A DNA stretch of 64,000 nucleotides, from the NCBI GenBank assembly GCA_903927295.1, contig CAIYMN010000272.1:1-64000 (forward strand), read 5' to 3'. The stretch is from an uncultured beta proteobacterium (GTDB lineage: Bacteria > Pseudomonadota > Gammaproteobacteria > Burkholderiales > Burkholderiaceae_C). The notes below the pieces were generated by a model that was not told the origin of the DNA, searched no databases, and saw nothing but the letters and a program-made list of their open reading frames with translations. Position numbers and translations under genes: made by a program. How positions within the stretch are numbered: position 1 is the stretch's first letter; the number at the start of each line of letters is the position of its first letter. Shown here piece after piece: positions 9,019 to 18,994 of this stretch.

Positions 9019-10788
9019 ATGTCCACTGCCACACTGCGATCACCGGTCCAACTGTTCCACAGACTGGCCCGCTTGCTGCCCTATTTCGGGACGCCCTACG
9101 CTGCCTGGTTCCTGGTGTTTGGCGCAACACTGGTCATGTCTGCCACGGAACCCCTGATTCCGGCATTGCTCCAGCCTTTGCTGGACAAAGGATTCCAGCA
9201 AGGCGCGCTGGCGATCTGGGCCATACCAGCTGCCCTGATCCTGCTTTTCGGCGTGCGGGGAATCGCCAGTTTTCTGGCGCAACTGGCACTGGCCAAGGTG
9301 ACCAACCGCGGCATGCTGATCATGCGCAATGCCATGTTTGACAAACTGCTGGATGCCAGACTCACGCTGTTCCAGCAGCAGTCCTCCAGCGCGCTGGCAA
9401 ACACCATCGTCTACGAGGTACAAACCGGCTCCGTGCTGCTCGTCAACTCCCTGACCACCTTGTTACGTGACAGCTTGACGCTGCTGGCGCTGGTGGCCTA
9501 CCTGCTTTACCTGAACTGGAAGTTGACTTTGATTGTGACCGCGCTGTTTCCGGCAGTGGCGTTCGTCATGCGCACGCTGTCCCGGCGTTTGTACCGGCTC
9601 ACCAAGGACAGCCAGGGTGCGACCGATGCGCTGGCCTACGTGGTCGAGGAAAATGTGCTCGCCCACCGTGACGTTCGCCTGCAGGCGGCTCAGGCATCGC
9701 AGGCCAGACGTTTTCATCTGTTGGGTGCTTCCCTGCAACGCTTGTCGATGAAGTCCACCACCGCCTCGGCGGCGATGACGCCGCTGACGCAGATGCTTGC
9801 CGCCTTTGCGCTGTCTGCCGTGATTTCGGTGGCGCTGGCGCAAAGCTCGACACATGGCACCTCGGTTGGCAGTTTTGCCGCCTTTGTCACCGCCATGTTG
9901 ATGCTGGTAGCCCCCATCAAGCATCTGTCCGAACTTGCCAACCCGATCACGCGCGGCCTGGCAGCCATGGAGCGGGGACTGGACCTGATCGGCTTGACCG
10001 TCAGCGAAACGGGCGGCAGTTTTTCCAAAACCAGAGCCCAGGGCGGCCTGCGTTTCGAACAAGCCTGCGTCAGATACCCTGACAGCACGGCGCCAGCACT
10101 GGACCAGTTCAGCCTCGATGTCCAGCCTGGCGAAATCGTTGCCCTGGCCGGCGCATCAGGTTCCGGCAAGACCACGCTGGTCAATCTTCTACCTCGCTTT
10201 ATCGAGTTGACGTCAGGCAGCATCGAACTCGACGGCCATGCTTTGCAGGACTGGGATCTGGTCTCGCTGCGAGCCCAGTTTGCGTTGGTCAGTCAGCATG
10301 TCCTGATGCTCAACGACAGTGTCGCGGTCAACGTCGCACTGGGTCAGACAATGGATCGGCAACGCGTTCTGGCTTGCCTGCAAGCAGCCAACCTTGCCGA
10401 CCTGATGGCAGAGCTCCCGAACGGCATCGACACCCTGGTCGGCCACAATGCCATGCAACTCTCGGGCGGCCAGCGCCAGCGCCTGGCGATCGCAAGAGCG
10501 CTTTACAAGGATGCGCCGGTACTGCTACTTGACGAAGCCACTTCGGCACTCGACGCCGAGTCAGAGCGCGCCATCCAGGACGCCCTGCAGCGCCTGATGC
10601 AGGGCCGAACCACGCTGGTGATCGCGCACCGTCTGTCCACCATCCAGCACGCCAAACGCATCATCGTGCTGGACAAGGGCCGCATCCTGGAATCCGGCAG
10701 CCACGCCGAATTGCTCGCTGCGCAGGGTGCTTACGCGCAGCTTTACCGGATGGGTTTCTCGACGTCGGGGACATTGCAGAGCGCCTAA
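9019..10788 (+). CDS. msbA: Lipid A export ABC transporter MsbA (permease/ATPase)
   Basis: A 589-residue half-transporter with six membrane segments in about residues 20-310 and a C-terminal ATPase. Walker A GASGSGKTT is near residue 380, the signature LSGGQRQRLAIARAL follows, then Walker B VLLLDEATSALD and the switch His in VIAHRLST. MsbA dimers flip lipid A core across the inner membrane. Placement directly after a ligase-type gene supports lipid A rather than drug export. The last 4 nt overlap the convergent glycosyltransferase gene. Confidence 0.9.
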   Translation: MSTATLRSPVQLFHRLARLLPYFGTPYAAWFLVFGATLVMSATEPLIPALLQPLLDKGFQQGALAIWAIPAALILLFGVRGIASFLAQLALAKVTNRGMLIMRNAMFDKLLDARLTLFQQQSSSALANTIVYEVQTGSVLLVNSLTTLLRDSLTLLALVAYLLYLNWKLTLIVTALFPAVAFVMRTLSRRLYRLTKDSQGATDALAYVVEENVLAHRDVRLQAAQASQARRFHLLGASLQRLSMKSTTASAAMTPLTQMLAAFALSAVISVALAQSSTHGTSVGSFAAFVTAMLMLVAPIKHLSELANPITRGLAAMERGLDLIGLTVSETGGSFSKTRAQGGLRFEQACVRYPDSTAPALDQFSLDVQPGEIVALAGASGSGKTTLVNLLPRFIELTSGSIELDGHALQDWDLVSLRAQFALVSQHVLMLNDSVAVNVALGQTMDRQRVLACLQAANLADLMAELPNGIDTLVGHNAMQLSGGQRQRLAIARALYKDAPVLLLDEATSALDAESERAIQDALQRLMQGRTTLVIAHRLSTIQHAKRIIVLDKGRILESGSHAELLAAQGAYAQLYRMGFSTSGTLQSA

Positions 10789-11660
10789 GCCAGCCAGGCC
10801 TTGAAGCGGCTCAAGAGGCGTCTTCGTCGAAAGTCTGCTGTTTCCACCGGTTCGGACAATGTCATCGCGCTTGCAATCTGTCCGCGACGAAGATAGAAAC
10901 GATCAAACAGGGACGAACTCATTCCCCATTTGCGCATGAACTGCTTTCGTCCATCGTTCTTCACGATCCGACCCGTGCTCTTGCAGCGGAAGTGATAAAC
11001 CAGGCTGTCACCAACGCCAAGAAAGACCCGGCAGCCAGCCGCCCACATCTTCATGGCAAAGTCATTGTCACTGCTCATGCCTGGGCTGAACTCGGAGCTG
11101 AACCCCCCCACCGCATGCCACCAGCGCCTGTGTACCAGCGTTGGTGGCCATGTTGCGCCGTACCAGTCTGGCTTGACCAGGGTCTGACAGGTCTTTAGCA
11201 ATTGCTGCGGCTTGAACGTATGCACATCCGAGCCGAAGTCACAGACGCTGACACAACGGTTGCCCGATTCGACCGGCTCGATCATGGTGCCCGACAGCAT
11301 GAACCCATCGTGCCCGATCTGGCGCACCTTTTCCAGCAGTCTGGTATCCCAGTGCGGGCAGCAATACATGTCATCGTTCAGGTACAAAATGAGCTCGTGC
11401 TGTGCCAGTGCGGCAGCCTGATTGACGGTCAGGCAAATACCGGTGTTCTCAGCCGAATGGGTATATGTCAGTCCCTCGGATCGCACCCAGTCCAGCGTGC
11501 CGTCACTTCCATCATTGACATGAACGATGATCTGGTGCTCAAAGGCGCTGTGCGCTTTCACGCTGCCAATACACAGTTTGAGAAATTCCAGGTTGTTCCA
11601 GCTGGGAATGACGATGGAAAAGACACCGGGATTCGGCAGCGGTTGTGGCGTTAGTTGCAT
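10785..11660 (-). CDS. Family 2 glycosyltransferase
   Basis: A 291-residue GT-A enzyme. The nucleotide-sugar fold starts at FSIVIPSWNNLEFLKLCI, with a VNDGSDGT loop and a YLNDDMY DXD-like motif for metal and sugar-nucleotide binding. The ATG at 11660 is chosen because homology starts there and it leaves 31 nt after the upstream gene; the frame extends further upstream without family similarity. It is the last gene of deacetylase-GT4-GT2, which probably modifies or builds a surface polysaccharide or LPS outer core. The sugar specificity cannot be read. Confidence 0.85.
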   Translation of the reverse strand: MQLTPQPLPNPGVFSIVIPSWNNLEFLKLCIGSVKAHSAFEHQIIVHVNDGSDGTLDWVRSEGLTYTHSAENTGICLTVNQAAALAQHELILYLNDDMYCCPHWDTRLLEKVRQIGHDGFMLSGTMIEPVESGNRCVSVCDFGSDVHTFKPQQLLKTCQTLVKPDWYGATWPPTLVHRRWWHAVGGFSSEFSPGMSSDNDFAMKMWAAGCRVFLGVGDSLVYHFRCKSTGRIVKNDGRKQFMRKWGMSSSLFDRFYLRRGQIASAMTLSEPVETADFRRRRLLSRFKAWLA

Positions 11661-11691
11661 GGTCGGAAACTGCGAAGAAAATGGACGACCT

Positions 11692-12837
11692 TCAGGACGT
11701 GCGTTCAGCGATATTGAAATACATCGCTTCCTGTTCGGCGGCAATGCTCGGCCAGGCCCGCTGCTGTGCGAACTCGCGTGCATTGCTTGCCAGAGCCTCA
11801 CGCAGGCTCTTGTCAGCCAGAATCTGTGCCAGCACGGAACTCAGTTGTGCAGCGTCTGTTGGCGACGACAGAATGATGGCGTTGACACCGTGCGTCAGCA
11901 TGCCGGCAATCCCGCAGTAGCGCGTATCGCTTACCACCACCGGCAAGCCGTATGCCATGGCTTCAAGGACAACCATCGCAAAAGTGTCTTCTGTCGTCGG
12001 ATGTGCCAGCAGGTCGGCGGCCCGGTACAGTTGCGTAACGTCTCTGAGATGTCCCAGAAAGTGCACCCGGGCGGCCAAACCGATCGATGACGCCATGCGC
12101 TGAAATCTTCCAATTTGCGAAGGGTTCCCGACCACGGCCAGTTCCACTTCAACAGGCAAACACCTGAGCGCCTCCAGCAGGCTTGACAAGCCCTTCTTCT
12201 GGTAGTCATTGGCAACAAAAGCGATCAGGAATCCCTGCCCGGGCAGCGCAAGTTCCTGTCTGGCAGCGTGGCGATCGATGGCGCCCGAAGGCAATGTCAC
12301 ACCCGGAGAAATCATCGCCGTGACGCTGGCCGGGTAGGTTTGAGCGACCAGCGACTTCAGATTCGGCGAAGTCACAACGACCGCCTTGCGCTGCGTCGGG
12401 ACAAAGCGAAAGTGCTCCATGGCAAGGTAGACCAACAAACGCGGACTGGTCGCCACCTTCAGGTACCGCAGCAGGCGGCGCAGGCCTGAACGCCCCTGAA
12501 ACAGGTTGTATTTCAGCGGCAGCACGTGCACGGTCTGCACATGGCCATGCCAGGTATTCTCATGCGAATGGACGATGTCAAAGCCATGCCGAGTCGCCCA
12601 CCACGTCGTCACTGCATACCACAGCAGATTGATCCAGCGTGGCCGGGTCAAGGGCGAGGACATCAGGTGATAACTGACGCCGGGCCAGCGATGGTCAATT
12701 TGCTGGGCAAATACGTGAATTTCGTGACGCTGCGCCAACTGTTCAACCAGGGCAATGGAGTAGCGCTCCGCGCCACCGCCGGTTGGCGAAAACACCCGGT
12801 TCAGCACCGCGATGCGCAAACGTCGTGGCTCCGTCAT
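11692..12837 (-). CDS. Family 4 glycosyltransferase
   Basis: A 381-residue GT-B enzyme. The N-terminal domain begins with VLNRVFSPTGGGAERYSI, the acceptor-side glycine loop. The C-terminal domain has FVANDYQKKGLSSLLEAL and the EX7E-type motif in EDTFAMVVLEAMAYGLPVVVSD that holds the nucleotide sugar. Such enzymes extend LPS core or polysaccharide chains. Its start overlaps the deacetylase stop by 4 nt. Confidence 0.9.
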   Translation of the reverse strand: MTEPRRLRIAVLNRVFSPTGGGAERYSIALVEQLAQRHEIHVFAQQIDHRWPGVSYHLMSSPLTRPRWINLLWYAVTTWWATRHGFDIVHSHENTWHGHVQTVHVLPLKYNLFQGRSGLRRLLRYLKVATSPRLLVYLAMEHFRFVPTQRKAVVVTSPNLKSLVAQTYPASVTAMISPGVTLPSGAIDRHAARQELALPGQGFLIAFVANDYQKKGLSSLLEALRCLPVEVELAVVGNPSQIGRFQRMASSIGLAARVHFLGHLRDVTQLYRAADLLAHPTTEDTFAMVVLEAMAYGLPVVVSDTRYCGIAGMLTHGVNAIILSSPTDAAQLSSVLAQILADKSLREALASNAREFAQQRAWPSIAAEQEAMYFNIAERTS

Positions 12838-13598
12838 GGCAAGCGCCGCCTATCCTCATACGCCGTGCTCAACTTTAGCCAGAACAGCGGCAGCGTCGTT
12901 GCACGCAGCACCGGCACGCGCGGCAAGTGCATCATGTCTTCATTGCCATGGCAGCGGCTGCGCAGCGTCGTGGTGGCCGAATCAAAGCCGGCCGATCGCA
13001 CCTGCGCGAGGTGTTCCGCACTGTATTCACCATAGGGATAGCAGAAATGCCGAACCGGAGCATCGATGACAGCTTCAAGTTCGACCTTGCACAAGCCGAT
13101 TTCATCGTTGCAGACCGATGCATCGTTCTGCGTCAGGTGCACGTGGTGACGCGTATGCGCCCCGACCTCCTGGCCGCCTTGCCTCCACTCTCGCAGTTGT
13201 GCTGCATTCATGAGGGGAGTCGGTGCAATGCCAGCGAGCCGATCCCATTCATTGGTCTTTCCAAGATATTGACTCACAACGTAGCAGGTTGATGAAAAAC
13301 CGTAGCGATTGAGGACCGGCAGGGCTTGACTCAAATTGTTCAGGTAACCGTCATCAAAGCTGATGCCGACCACCCTGCCAACACGCTCGCCCCGCAAATA
13401 CGGCATCAAAGCCGACATCGAAAGCCCTTGATAACCGAGCAGGTGCAAGCATGCCATCTGGCGCGCAAAAGCCGCCGGGGCCACATACAGGCTTCGAAAA
13501 CCGGCACTTCGATCCGGACTCGGCGCGATCTGATGGTAGGTCAGAATCGGAATCGGCACTCGGTTGGCAGTGTGAAGACTTTGCATGAGGCTACGCAA
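12834..13598 (-). CDS. Polysaccharide deacetylase (NodB fold)
   Basis: A 254-residue carbohydrate esterase 4 type protein. The metal-binding motif is present as SFDDGYLNN (catalytic and metal Asp) and GAHTRHHVHL (two metal His), and HFCYPYGEY carries the arginine/proline-type motif 3 region. No signal peptide is seen, so it may act in the cytoplasm on a lipid-linked sugar or glycosyl carrier. Co-transcription with two glycosyltransferases suggests N-deacetylation of a surface glycan. Confidence 0.88.
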   Translation of the reverse strand: MRSLMQSLHTANRVPIPILTYHQIAPSPDRSAGFRSLYVAPAAFARQMACLHLLGYQGLSMSALMPYLRGERVGRVVGISFDDGYLNNLSQALPVLNRYGFSSTCYVVSQYLGKTNEWDRLAGIAPTPLMNAAQLREWRQGGQEVGAHTRHHVHLTQNDASVCNDEIGLCKVELEAVIDAPVRHFCYPYGEYSAEHLAQVRSAGFDSATTTLRSRCHGNEDMMHLPRVPVLRATTLPLFWLKLSTAYEDRRRLP

Positions 13599-13606
13599 GC
13601 GGGTCG

Positions 13607-15082
13607 CTAAAGCAGGACGATATCGTACTGCTCCTGCCCCATCGCACTCTCGCTCTGCAAGGACACTGGCTTGCCGATGAATTCGCTCAAGCCGGCCAGG
13701 TGCTGACTCTCTTCGTCCAGGAACAACTCGATGACCTTGGGCGAGGCAACAACGCGAAATTCCCGCGGATTGAACTGGCGCGCTTCACGCAGGATTTCGC
13801 GAAAGATATCGTAGGTCACACTGCGCGCCGTTTTCACGATACCCTTGCCATCACACACGGAACAGGGCTCGCACAGCATCTGCGCCAGGGATTCACGCGT
13901 TCTCTTTCGCGTCATCTCGACCAGTCCAAGCTGGGAAAATTCCCCTGCCATGGTCTTGACGCGATCACGAGCCAACTGCTTGCGAAATTCCGCCAACACG
14001 GATTCACGATGATCCTGGCGCACCATATCAATGAAATCAACAATGATGATGCCCCCCAGATTGCGCAGCCGCAGTTGTCGCGCGATCGCCTGCGCCGCCT
14101 CCAGATTGGTCTTGAAGATGGTGTCGTCAAAATTGCGGGCACCGACGAAGCCGCCTGTGTTCACATCAACGGTTGTCAGCGCTTCCGTCTGGTCGACGAT
14201 CAGATAGCCGCCCGACTTCAATTCAACCCGGCGCGCCAGGGCGCGAGCGATTTCCTCATCGATCGCGTAGAGGTCAAAAATCGGACGCTCACCCCGGTAA
14301 TGTTGCAGCTTCTGCGCGGCAGCGGGCATGAATTCGAGGCCAAAAGCCTTGAGCAATTCAAACTGCTCACTCGAATCGACTTTGATGGTTTGCGTTCTTT
14401 CGCCCACCAGATCACGCAGGACTCGCTGCAACAGGTTCAGATCCTGGTGCAGGATCGACAAGGGCGGAAGAGACAGAGCGGCTTGGCGGATGCGAGCCCA
14501 GGCCTTGCGCAGGTAGCCGATGTCTTCCGCCAGTTCCGCATCGGTTGCGTCTTCGCCATTGGTTCTGAGGATGAAACCACCGCCCTGCGCACCGGCCAGG
14601 TTCTGCAAACGCAATCGCAATTCATCACGCTGCTGAACCGGGATCTTTTGTGACACGCCGACATGATCGTCCTGCGGCAAGAACACGAGCATGCGCCCGG
14701 CGATGCTGATTTGCGTCGACAGCCGTGCGCCCTTGGAGCCGATGGGATCCTTGATCACCTGGACCAGCAGCGCCTGGCCCTCAAATATCTGCTTCTCAAT
14801 GGGCACCTGCGGCAGCGTGTTGCGCACCATGCTCGGCGGTTCACCATCGGGTTGTCGATGCCAGACGTCGGCCACATGCAGAAAGGCAGCACGCTCCAGG
14901 CCGATATCGATGAACGCAGACTGCATGCCTGGCAGCACCCGGGCAACCTTGCCAAGATAGACGTTGCCAACCAGTCCACGCTCAAGCGAGCGCTCAACGT
15001 GCAACTCCTGCAGTGCACCGTTTTCAATGATGGCGACGCGCGTTTCCTGCGGCGACCAGTTGATCAGAATATCTTCTTGCAT
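13607..15082 (-). CDS. rng: Ribonuclease G
   Basis: A 491-residue endoribonuclease of the RNase E/G family without the long RNase E scaffold. It has an N-terminal S1 domain (about residues 35-125) and DNase I-like catalytic Asp residues in TTVDVNTGG and IIVDFIDM. A Zn-link-like [11 protein letters not shown] is near residue 408; the classical CPxC knuckle is extended by substitutions. RNase G matures 16S rRNA 5' ends and degrades some mRNAs. The maf-rng order with a 19-nt overlap is standard in Burkholderiales. Confidence 0.95.
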   Translation of the reverse strand: MQEDILINWSPQETRVAIIENGALQELHVERSLERGLVGNVYLGKVARVLPGMQSAFIDIGLERAAFLHVADVWHRQPDGEPPSMVRNTLPQVPIEKQIFEGQALLVQVIKDPIGSKGARLSTQISIAGRMLVFLPQDDHVGVSQKIPVQQRDELRLRLQNLAGAQGGGFILRTNGEDATDAELAEDIGYLRKAWARIRQAALSLPPLSILHQDLNLLQRVLRDLVGERTQTIKVDSSEQFELLKAFGLEFMPAAAQKLQHYRGERPIFDLYAIDEEIARALARRVELKSGGYLIVDQTEALTTVDVNTGGFVGARNFDDTIFKTNLEAAQAIARQLRLRNLGGIIIVDFIDMVRQDHRESVLAEFRKQLARDRVKTMAGEFSQLGLVEMTRKRTRESLAQMLCEPCSVCDGKGIVKTARSVTYDIFREILREARQFNPREFRVVASPKVIELFLDEESQHLAGLSEFIGKPVSLQSESAMGQEQYDIVLL

Positions 15083-15687
15083 AGGGATGAATGTATTCCA
15101 AAAGACCCAAGCAGACCTGTGGTCTCAAACATCGGCAACCCCATGATGCCTGAATAGCTCCCGCTCATATGGGAAATGAAGGCCGCAGCCCTGCCCTGCA
15201 CTGCGTAGGCGCCAGCCTTGCCTGTTGGCTCACCGCTGTCGACATAGTTCCCGATCTGAGCGGCTGTCAAACGCGCAAACGTGACGCGCGAGACCGACAG
15301 AACCTGCTGACGCTTGCGCGACGTCCCCAAGACCACCGCCGTCAGGACGCGGTGCGTCCGTCCGGACAACCCGGTCAGCATGCGCCTGGCATCCGTATCG
15401 TCCTGCGGTTTGCCAAAAATCGTGCGTCCTAGCGCCACTGTGGTGTCTGAACAGAGAACGGGGGCTGCAGGCAAGCCGCGCCTCTTGAGCCGCAGCAGGG
15501 CAGCGTCGAGCTTGAGTTGCGTCACACGCTCGACATACGCCGCTGGCAGTTCCCTGGGCAGTACGGCTTCAAGCGCCTCGCTGTCCTCGTCGCAATCCGG
15601 CAGCAACAATTCGTGGGCAACGCCGAGTTGCTCCAGCAACTGACGCCGGCGCGGACTCTGGGACGCAAGATAGATGAAATTGTTCAC
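15064..15687 (-). CDS. maf: Maf-like nucleoside triphosphate pyrophosphatase (YhdE type)
   Basis: A 207-residue Maf/HAM1-fold house-cleaning enzyme that hydrolyses non-canonical or dTTP/UTP nucleotides. [15 protein letters not shown] at residues 8-22 is the nucleotide-binding SxxPRR motif, CSDTTVALG carries the catalytic Asp, and the [13 protein letters not shown] block follows. It is preceded by rlmH 15 nt away and overlaps rng. Confidence 0.93.
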   Translation of the reverse strand: MNNFIYLASQSPRRRQLLEQLGVAHELLLPDCDEDSEALEAVLPRELPAAYVERVTQLKLDAALLRLKRRGLPAAPVLCSDTTVALGRTIFGKPQDDTDARRMLTGLSGRTHRVLTAVVLGTSRKRQQVLSVSRVTFARLTAAQIGNYVDSGEPTGKAGAYAVQGRAAAFISHMSGSYSGIMGLPMFETTGLLGSFGIHSSLCKKIF

Positions 15688-15702
15688 AACGCTATTGCGA
15701 CA

Positions 15703-16170
15703 TCACTCACGGTGATAGGGATGGTTGGCGTTGATCGACCAGGCACGGTAAAGCTGTTCAATCAACAACACCCTGACAAAGGCATGCGGCAGGGTCAGGT
15801 CCGACAGCCGGATGCGCTCATGGGCTGCCTGCTTGAATGCCGGGTCGAGCCCATCGGGCCCGCCAATGACCAGCGCCACATCGTCACCCTCAAGTTGCCA
15901 CTGCTGCAACTTGCCGGCCAGCGCCTGGGTTGTCAACGCGCTGCCACGTTCATCCAGCGCGACGATGCGGCAGCCTTTGGGCAGTACGCCCTCAATCCGG
16001 TTGCGCTCGGCCGCATACAGCGCGGCCACGGTTTTCGATGCGCGCGGTTCTGTCTTGACTGCCCTGAGTTCCAGTTTGAAATCGTGCGGGAAGCGCTTGG
16101 CGTAGTCGTCCCAGGCTGTTTGTGCCCAATCGGGCACCCGCTGACCCACCGCAACAATCAGCAGCCGCAC
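15703..16170 (-). CDS. rlmH: 23S rRNA pseudouridine-1915 N3-methyltransferase RlmH
   Basis: A 155-residue SPOUT-class methyltransferase that methylates pseudouridine 1915 in helix 69 of 23S rRNA. The start is a GTG at 16170, which gives the exact family length; the frame continues upstream inside rsfS but without family similarity. The knot motif LVIGGPDGL and the C-terminal [15 protein letters not shown] end are diagnostic. It follows rsfS by 11 nt, and both act on the large ribosomal subunit. Confidence 0.95.
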   Translation of the reverse strand: MRLLIVAVGQRVPDWAQTAWDDYAKRFPHDFKLELRAVKTEPRASKTVAALYAAERNRIEGVLPKGCRIVALDERGSALTTQALAGKLQQWQLEGDDVALVIGGPDGLDPAFKQAAHERIRLSDLTLPHAFVRVLLIEQLYRAWSINANHPYHRE

Positions 16171-16181
16171 TGCGCTGCCTG

Positions 16182-16811
16182 TCAGGTCTTGCGCGCCACT
16201 GGCTTCTTGGCAGCCACTTTTTTTGCTGCCGGCTTGGCAGTTGCCCTGACCGGCACCTTCTTTGCCGGCTTCTTGTCGACCGCCTTGGCCGCGACTGCCT
16301 TGCGCACTTGTGCCTTCGATGGAAATGCTTCCTGCACCCCCTTCTTGGCAGCATTGGAGCGTTTCAGACTGACATCGGGCTTCGCCGCGACCTTCTTGAC
16401 CGGGGCGGCCTTGACCGGGGTCTTCACGGCCGGCTTGGGCGCACCCAATTTGAGGCGAACTGGCTTGTCGCCCCAAAGTTCTTCCAGGTTGTAATACTGG
16501 CGAAAATTGGGTTGCATGACATGAACCACAGCCTGCCCGCAATCGACGATGATCCATTCGCCATTCGTTTCGCCTTCAATTCGGGGCTTGGCAAAACCCG
16601 CATCGCGCAGCGCGTCACGCACACTGCCCGCCAGGGCCTTGGTCTGCCGGTTCGAGGTACCTGACGCGATGATCACGCGTTCAAAAAGGCTTGACAGGTG
16701 TTCGGTGTCAAACACCACAATATCCTGGGCTTTGACGTCTTCCAGACCATCCACAATGGCACGCTGAAGTTTTTGAATGTCTTTTTTGGCGAGTAAGGTA
16801 GTAGTCATCAA
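16182..16811 (-). CDS. rsfS: Ribosomal silencing factor RsfS with Lys/Ala-rich tail
   Basis: Residues 10-118 form the RsfS/Iojap domain (VAQ-type start, [49 protein letters not shown]), which binds uL14 and blocks 30S joining during starvation. RsfS normally ends near residue 115. Here it continues for about 86 residues made of Lys, Ala, Pro and Val repeats such as [20 protein letters not shown], resembling histone H1 tails. The tail is in frame and ends 11 nt before rlmH. Its function is unknown; binding rRNA is a plausible guess. Confidence 0.93.
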   Translation of the reverse strand: MMTTTLLAKKDIQKLQRAIVDGLEDVKAQDIVVFDTEHLSSLFERVIIASGTSNRQTKALAGSVRDALRDAGFAKPRIEGETNGEWIIVDCGQAVVHVMQPNFRQYYNLEELWGDKPVRLKLGAPKPAVKTPVKAAPVKKVAAKPDVSLKRSNAAKKGVQEAFPSKAQVRKAVAAKAVDKKPAKKVPVRATAKPAAKKVAAKKPVARKT

Positions 16812-17404
16812 GCGGTCTGATAAAGGTGATGGTGATCAATATAACGCGCAACGGAATCAAAAACCAGATCTCCCAGGCTTTGATGTGTCGCAATGCGGGT
16901 TCGGATATCGGTTGCGCTGACAGGCAAATGTGGCATTTGCAGTTGTTTGAAACCTGATTCATACAACTTCGGCGCAATAAAGCGGGGTTTGCTTCTGTTC
17001 CAGTCCCCGCGCTCAGCTACATAAATTATAGCGAGCTGCAGAATTTCCTGCCAGGCTCTCCAACTTGGCAGCACGCGGGCCTGGTCCTCGCCCACCAGCA
17101 GGAACAATTCGGCCGCAGGCCATTGGGCGCGCAGTTCGCGCAGGGTATCCACCGTAAAACTTGGGCCCGCGCGCCGGGTCTCGCGGTCGTCAACCAGAAC
17201 GTCGGGTATGTCAGCGAACGCCAGCTGTGCCATCGCCAATCGATGCTGCGGTGAAGTCAAAGGTCGCGCTTTGTGCCAGGCGTGACCGGTCGGGATGACA
17301 CGCAGTTCGTCAAGCTTCAGTTGCGCCAGAGCCGAGCGCACCAAAGCGACGTGGGCCGCATGGGGCGGGTCAAAAGCACCACCAAAAACGCCGATTCGAC
17401 GCAT
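16808..17404 (-). CDS. nadD: Nicotinate-nucleotide adenylyltransferase NadD
   Basis: A 198-residue nucleotidyltransferase of NAD synthesis, joining nicotinate mononucleotide and ATP. It has GVFGGAFDPPHAAHV with the HxxH-type ATP motif near residues 13-16 and the SATDIRTRIA ISxTxxR-type motif near the end. The ATG at 17404 is the point where homology begins; the frame extends 24 codons upstream without similarity. It overlaps rsfS by 4 nt and follows hemF by 1 nt. Confidence 0.94.
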   Translation of the reverse strand: MRRIGVFGGAFDPPHAAHVALVRSALAQLKLDELRVIPTGHAWHKARPLTSPQHRLAMAQLAFADIPDVLVDDRETRRAGPSFTVDTLRELRAQWPAAELFLLVGEDQARVLPSWRAWQEILQLAIIYVAERGDWNRSKPRFIAPKLYESGFKQLQMPHLPVSATDIRTRIATHQSLGDLVFDSVARYIDHHHLYQTA

Positions 17405-17405
17405 C

Positions 17406-18338
17406 TCAGACCCACTCCCTGCGCACCAGAAAATTGCTGTACAGATCAGCTTCTGGTGAACCGGCTTCGGCCACATTCTGATAGGACCAGCTCACCAGCG
17501 GTGGCATGGACAGCAAAATCGATTCGGTTCGCCCGCCCGACTGCAATCCAAAATGGGTGCCACGATCCCATACCAGGTTGAATTCCACATAGCGGCCACG
17601 CCGATAGAGCTGGAAGGCACGCTCCCTTTCGCCGTAAGCCATGGCCCGACGCCGCTCGACGATGGGCAAATAGGCTGTCAGGAACGAATCACCAACAGCC
17701 TTCATCATGGCCAGACTCTGTGCAAACTCGAGTTCCGAAAAGTCATCAAAAAAGATGCCCCCAACGCCGCGCTGCTCGGATCGATGTTTCAAATAGAAAT
17801 ACTCATCGCACCAAGCTTTGAAGCGCGGATATTTATCCTCGCCGAACGGCTCCAGTGTGCTCTTGCAGCAAGCGTGGAAATGCTTCACATCCTCTGCAAA
17901 ACCATAGCAGGGTGTCAAATCCATGCCTCCGCCAAACCAGCAAACCGGTTTGCCGCCGGGGGTACTGGCCGCGATCATGCGCACATTCATGTGAACTGTC
18001 GGCACATAGGGGTTACGCGGATGAAACACCAGTGATACCCCCATCGCCTCAAACGGTGCGCCCGAGAGTTCGGGACGGTGTTGCGTGGCCGATGCCGGCA
18101 AGCGCTGACCCCTGACATGCGAAAAACCGCAACCGGCGCGCTCGAACACATCACCATCTTCCAGAATCATCGTGACGCCATCGCCTTGCAGTGGCTCGGT
18201 CGACGGCTTTTGCCAGGCGTCGACCAGGAACGCCTTCCCGTCAAGTTCCGAAATCTCCCGCGTGATTCGGACCTGCAAATCCATCAGGTAGTTTCTTACG
18301 CCCTTCGAACCCAGGTTTGCAAGGTCACTCATGCTCAT
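17406..18338 (-). CDS. hemF: Oxygen-dependent coproporphyrinogen III oxidase HemF
   Basis: A 310-residue enzyme that decarboxylates two propionates of coproporphyrinogen III using O2. Family segments seen include DAWQKP, the [21 protein letters not shown] block, WWFGGG-like [28 protein letters not shown] and [21 protein letters not shown]. The ATG at 18338 overlaps the acyltransferase stop (ATGA); a second in-frame ATG lies two codons later. Its presence indicates aerobic haem synthesis. Confidence 0.95.
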   Translation of the reverse strand: MSMSDLANLGSKGVRNYLMDLQVRITREISELDGKAFLVDAWQKPSTEPLQGDGVTMILEDGDVFERAGCGFSHVRGQRLPASATQHRPELSGAPFEAMGVSLVFHPRNPYVPTVHMNVRMIAASTPGGKPVCWFGGGMDLTPCYGFAEDVKHFHACCKSTLEPFGEDKYPRFKAWCDEYFYLKHRSEQRGVGGIFFDDFSELEFAQSLAMMKAVGDSFLTAYLPIVERRRAMAYGERERAFQLYRRGRYVEFNLVWDRGTHFGLQSGGRTESILLSMPPLVSWSYQNVAEAGSPEADLYSNFLVRREWV

Positions 18339-18994
18339 TTGACGACGGTCTCCGAGCGTGGCACGCCAGGGTCGAGCAGGCGGATGGGCGCAGCATTTTC
18401 CGGAATGCACGCCTTGACTCCGTCGTAGGCACTGGCAATGCGTTTGAAGTCATCGGTCTCATTTCCACTCAACAATATGAAATCCTGGGCCACAACTTCG
18501 CAGCGGCCATAGTCCAGCCGCACCAACCCCAGCGGCACACCGGCGCGCAAAGCGGTCTGGTAGAAGCCGCTGCGCCAACCAGGGATCCGCTTGCGCGTGC
18601 CCTCAGGAGAAAGCGCCAGCCAAAAGTATCGCCCCTGTGAGCGCGCCTGCGCAAATCGGTCCAGCGCCTGCGCGACCGTACCCTGTGGCGAGGTCCGGTT
18701 TACCGGCAAACCACCGAGCCAGCTCAACCAGCGCCCGAATACCGGCACCCTGAAAAGCCTGTCCTTCGCCCAAAAACTCACCGAGACACCAAGCGCCCAC
18801 TTCGCCATCACCAGGATCACGAAATCCCAATTGCTGGTGTGAGGGTAGACCACCAGAACCCCCTGCAGGGCGGGCAAGCCATCAAACTGCAGGCGCCAGC
18901 CCAAGCGCTGCAAAACCCAGCGTGCAAATCGGTTGCCGGACAAGCGGATGGCGGGCGGACCGGAGAATTCGATTGCCGGCATGAGAAATGTCAA
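18335..18994 (-). CDS. PlsC-like lysophospholipid acyltransferase
   Basis: A 219-residue acyltransferase-fold protein. The HX4D catalytic motif is HTSNWD near residue 52, the second substrate motif is SPEGTRKR near residue 129, and GLPVNRT is the intermediate block. The short length and HTSNWD variant match a widespread group annotated as 1-acyl-glycerol-3-phosphate acyltransferases, related to but distinct from PlsC. It sits between purD and hemF, overlapping both by 4 nt. The acyl acceptor is not evident. Confidence 0.83.
   Translation of the reverse strand: MTFLMPAIEFSGPPAIRLSGNRFARWVLQRLGWRLQFDGLPALQGVLVVYPHTSNWDFVILVMAKWALGVSVSFWAKDRLFRVPVFGRWLSWLGGLPVNRTSPQGTVAQALDRFAQARSQGRYFWLALSPEGTRKRIPGWRSGFYQTALRAGVPLGLVRLDYGRCEVVAQDFILLSGNETDDFKRIASAYDGVKACIPENAAPIRLLDPGVPRSETVVK

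Noticed and set aside
16171-16557. Long N-terminal extension of RlmH
   Set aside because: The extra residues are an out-of-frame shadow of the Lys/Ala-rich end of rsfS; a GTG start gives the exact family length.
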